A stretch of 64,000 nt of DNA. Source: Neckera pumila. Lineage: Eukaryota > Streptophyta > Bryopsida > Hypnales > Neckeraceae. The number at the start of each line of letters is the position of its first letter. Position 1 is the first letter of the stretch. The notes under the pieces were generated by a model. It made no database searches, was not told where the DNA came from, and was given only the letters and a program-made list of their open reading frames with translations. The stretch covers positions 29,264,108-29,328,107 of the forward strand of contig OZ018408.1 in the NCBI GenBank assembly GCA_963969595.1. Direction: 5' to 3'. The position numbers and the translations under genes were made by a program. Positions 62,221 to 64,000 of this stretch are shown in pieces.

Positions 62221-63092
62221 TTCAACCCCTCAAGGACCTAGGCCCTTTTTCTACCAAAAAACACTCAAAACTGTCATTTCTACAACAAAAAGTAAAAAAA
62301 TTCGAAAAATGTTTTTTTTCACATCTAATCGTAGGATCTTACACCTAACTAGTATGAGAGTGTGTGGAAGAAATTTTAAATTTTTGACCACATAGATTGC
62401 AAGATATTTGCATTTAAAGTGAAAAAAAAAAGTTTTTCAGCACATTGCGGGACTAGATTTTTTGACTTTGAACATTTTTAACTTAATTTTTGCACTATAG
62501 AATTTTGAACTTTAAATCTTTGTAGTGGAGAATTGAGTTGAGAGTCTAGGGAAAAATTTTTTTTTTTAAACTTTAATAAAATCATTCTTCAAAAAACTGT
62601 TAAATAGAAGTAGATAAGAGATAGAAGGAAAATCTAAAATATTCATATATTTTAGATGGAATTAAAATGCACTAATGCCAATGCTGAGATTGTTCTAGCA
62701 AGTAATATAAACCATGCAAATAGGAAAAAAATACTAAAAAATTTGAAACATTGCATTCACAAATGCATCCTAGAATTTATTTTTTTCAAGAAGATGCTCT
62801 AATTGCCTAAAAAACAAGAATGTCCATAACTTTCTCATAACAAATCCAAATGAAACAAATCAAAGCTATCTAGATAGAAAATAAATATAATTTATGAGAA
62901 AAAAAATATTAAAAGAAAAACTCAAATTTTTGTCCATAGAGGGATAGTGAAAAAAATTATATTCCCACAAAGCTTACCAATTTTTTTACCTTCAAAAAAA
63001 GTTTCAAAAAATCACGACAAAATTTCAGCTCGTAGATACTTGCCCAAAAACGCATTTGTCCCCCGATCAAACAACGGTCCTTTAGGGGTTAA
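62221..63092 (+). mobile_element. TTAA-type element, subfamily B copy
   Basis: Left TCAACCCCTCAAGGACC, right GGTCCTTTAGGGGTTAA, 872 bp. Blocks aaaacactcaaaactgtcattt, atctaatcgtaggatctta, ttagatggaattaaaatgcactaat and tgtccataactttctcataac are in the same order as 35912-36815. Confidence 0.65.
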
Positions 63093-63204
63093 ATGCAATT
63101 GGGGTCAAAAGTAGGATGATGGAAATAGATAGCATACGGAAGTGGGTTGGTCTATTTATGGAAGGCTCAAGAGCTTTCAATTTTTAGGAGTCATGAGGGA
63201 TGTA

Positions 63205-63729
63205 AACTTTTTGGTAAGTTAAGAAATACTAATATCTTTCATATGGAATTAAAAAGTACTAATTCCAATGGTGAGATTGTTGTAGAAAAATAACTAAACC
63301 TTGTAGAACTTTTTTCTTTGAAAGATTGTAAAAATTGCATTCAGAAACGAATCCTATAAGTTATTTTTTTCAAAAAGATGCTTTAAGTGCCCAAACAACA
63401 AGATTGTCTATAACTTTCTTATATAAAAATCCAAATGGAATGAATCAAAGCTTTCTAGATAGACAAATATATAATCTATAAGAGAAGAAAAAAAAAAAAC
63501 TACAAAAATTACAAAAACAAATTTGTTGCCCCCGAAGGCTGTTTTGAGTTTATTTGGACATAACTTTTTTTCCCGGCATCAATTGAAAGATAAATTATAT
63601 TTCCATGAAGCTTAGCAATTTTTCTATCTTCAAAAAAAGTGCCAAAAAATCAAGACAAAAATTTAGCCCACAAGTATTTGCCCAAAATTCCATTTGTCCC
63701 CTGAAGGGACAATGGGCTTTTAGGGATTG
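63205..63729 (+). mobile_element. truncated TTAA-type element, subfamily B (right half)
   Basis: Matches the right half of the preceding element (tttcatatggaattaaaaagtactaat, gtgagattgtt, agattgtctataactttctt, tttgtccccTGAAGGGACAATGGG) and ends CTTTTAGGGATTGAA. The left half is missing. The remaining 0.27 kb to the window end is AT-rich with nothing recognised. Confidence 0.6.
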
Positions 63730-64000
63730 AATGGCATCCTGAGTTTCTCTAATGACTTTGGAAAGAGATATTATAAAAAAAAAATTAATTCTATTTATAT
63801 GCTATTTTTAATTATTTCAAGAATCATCATACATGATTAGGAAGATTACCGGTAACACGATTGACACATGATTTTTATTATACTCTATCATGATTATATT
63901 AATTGATATTCTTGCATCCAATCATCATTATTCTCTATTTTATTTTGTATTAGGTTAAATGTGCATGAAACATAAAATCAATGCAATCAACATGTAACTT

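Noticed and set aside
1..64000. CRISPR arrays, bacterial operons, rRNA or integrated organelle or viral genes
   Set aside because: No regularly spaced identical short repeats, no operon-like gene packing, no ribosomal RNA blocks, and no reverse transcriptase, capsid or organelle gene segments were seen; all genes have spliceosomal introns.

Overview
This is a nuclear window from a land plant. Genes are interrupted by many short GT-AG introns, and the gene set includes plastid- and mitochondrion-targeted proteins typical of plants: nuclear-encoded plastid acetyl-CoA carboxylase alpha-CT, type I phosphatidylserine decarboxylase, a plant-type SurE and a WRC-domain protein. A TTTAGGG telomere-type motif lies upstream of one gene. 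Gene density is low (six intact genes and one broken gene in 64 kb). The intergenic DNA is AT-rich and full of short non-autonomous repeats. This fits a seed-free plant such as a bryophyte, but the species cannot be fixed from the window.

Layout. 1-3.8 kb: tandem repeats and dispersed repeats. 3.9-4.65 kb (-): a trihelix-type DNA-binding gene broken by one stop codon. 5.8-6.4 kb: a TTAA-flanked element. 7.2-8.4 kb (-): a small stress-responsive A/B barrel (Dabb) protein, 2 exons, 113 aa. 8.7-14.3 kb: repeats. 16.4-18.4 kb (-): phosphatidylserine decarboxylase, 4 exons, 447 aa. 19.7-24.8 kb: a repeat block bounded by two nearly identical inverted copies of a ~0.72 kb element. 25.5-28.5 kb (-): SurE phosphatase, 10 exons, 362 or 380 aa. 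28.6-37 kb: a dense repeat block with a 735-bp foldback, an inverted tandem array and self-nested elements. 37.4-41.3 kb (+): plastid acetyl-CoA carboxylase alpha-CT, 10 exons, 455 aa. 42.5-44.6 kb (-): a predicted plastid multi-pass membrane protein, 3 exons, 432 aa. 45-51 kb: repeats plus an unassigned gene-like stretch. 51.1-54.8 kb (-): WRC-domain nuclear protein, 4 exons, 492 aa. 55-64 kb: repeats.

I reconstructed exon chains by eye. In every case the phases close and the reading frame stays open to the stop. The genes look like independent single-copy housekeeping loci and do not form a cluster or pathway. Two act in lipid metabolism: plastid malonyl-CoA formation and mitochondrial phosphatidylethanolamine formation.

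The most unusual content is in the repeats. One family of about ten elements has the ends TTAA-CCCCTAAA...TTTAGGGG-TTAA, which fits the target and terminal pattern of the piggyBac superfamily. A second family of eight ~290-bp elements starts CATTAGA and ends TCTAATG. It appears to insert without a target-site duplication, judged from empty-site paralogues inside the same window. Other families are a (TTTG)n-flanked SINE-like repeat and a ~0.72 kb element carrying an inverted 20-bp motif near both ends. No CRISPR array, tRNA, rRNA or recognisable transposase gene was seen.
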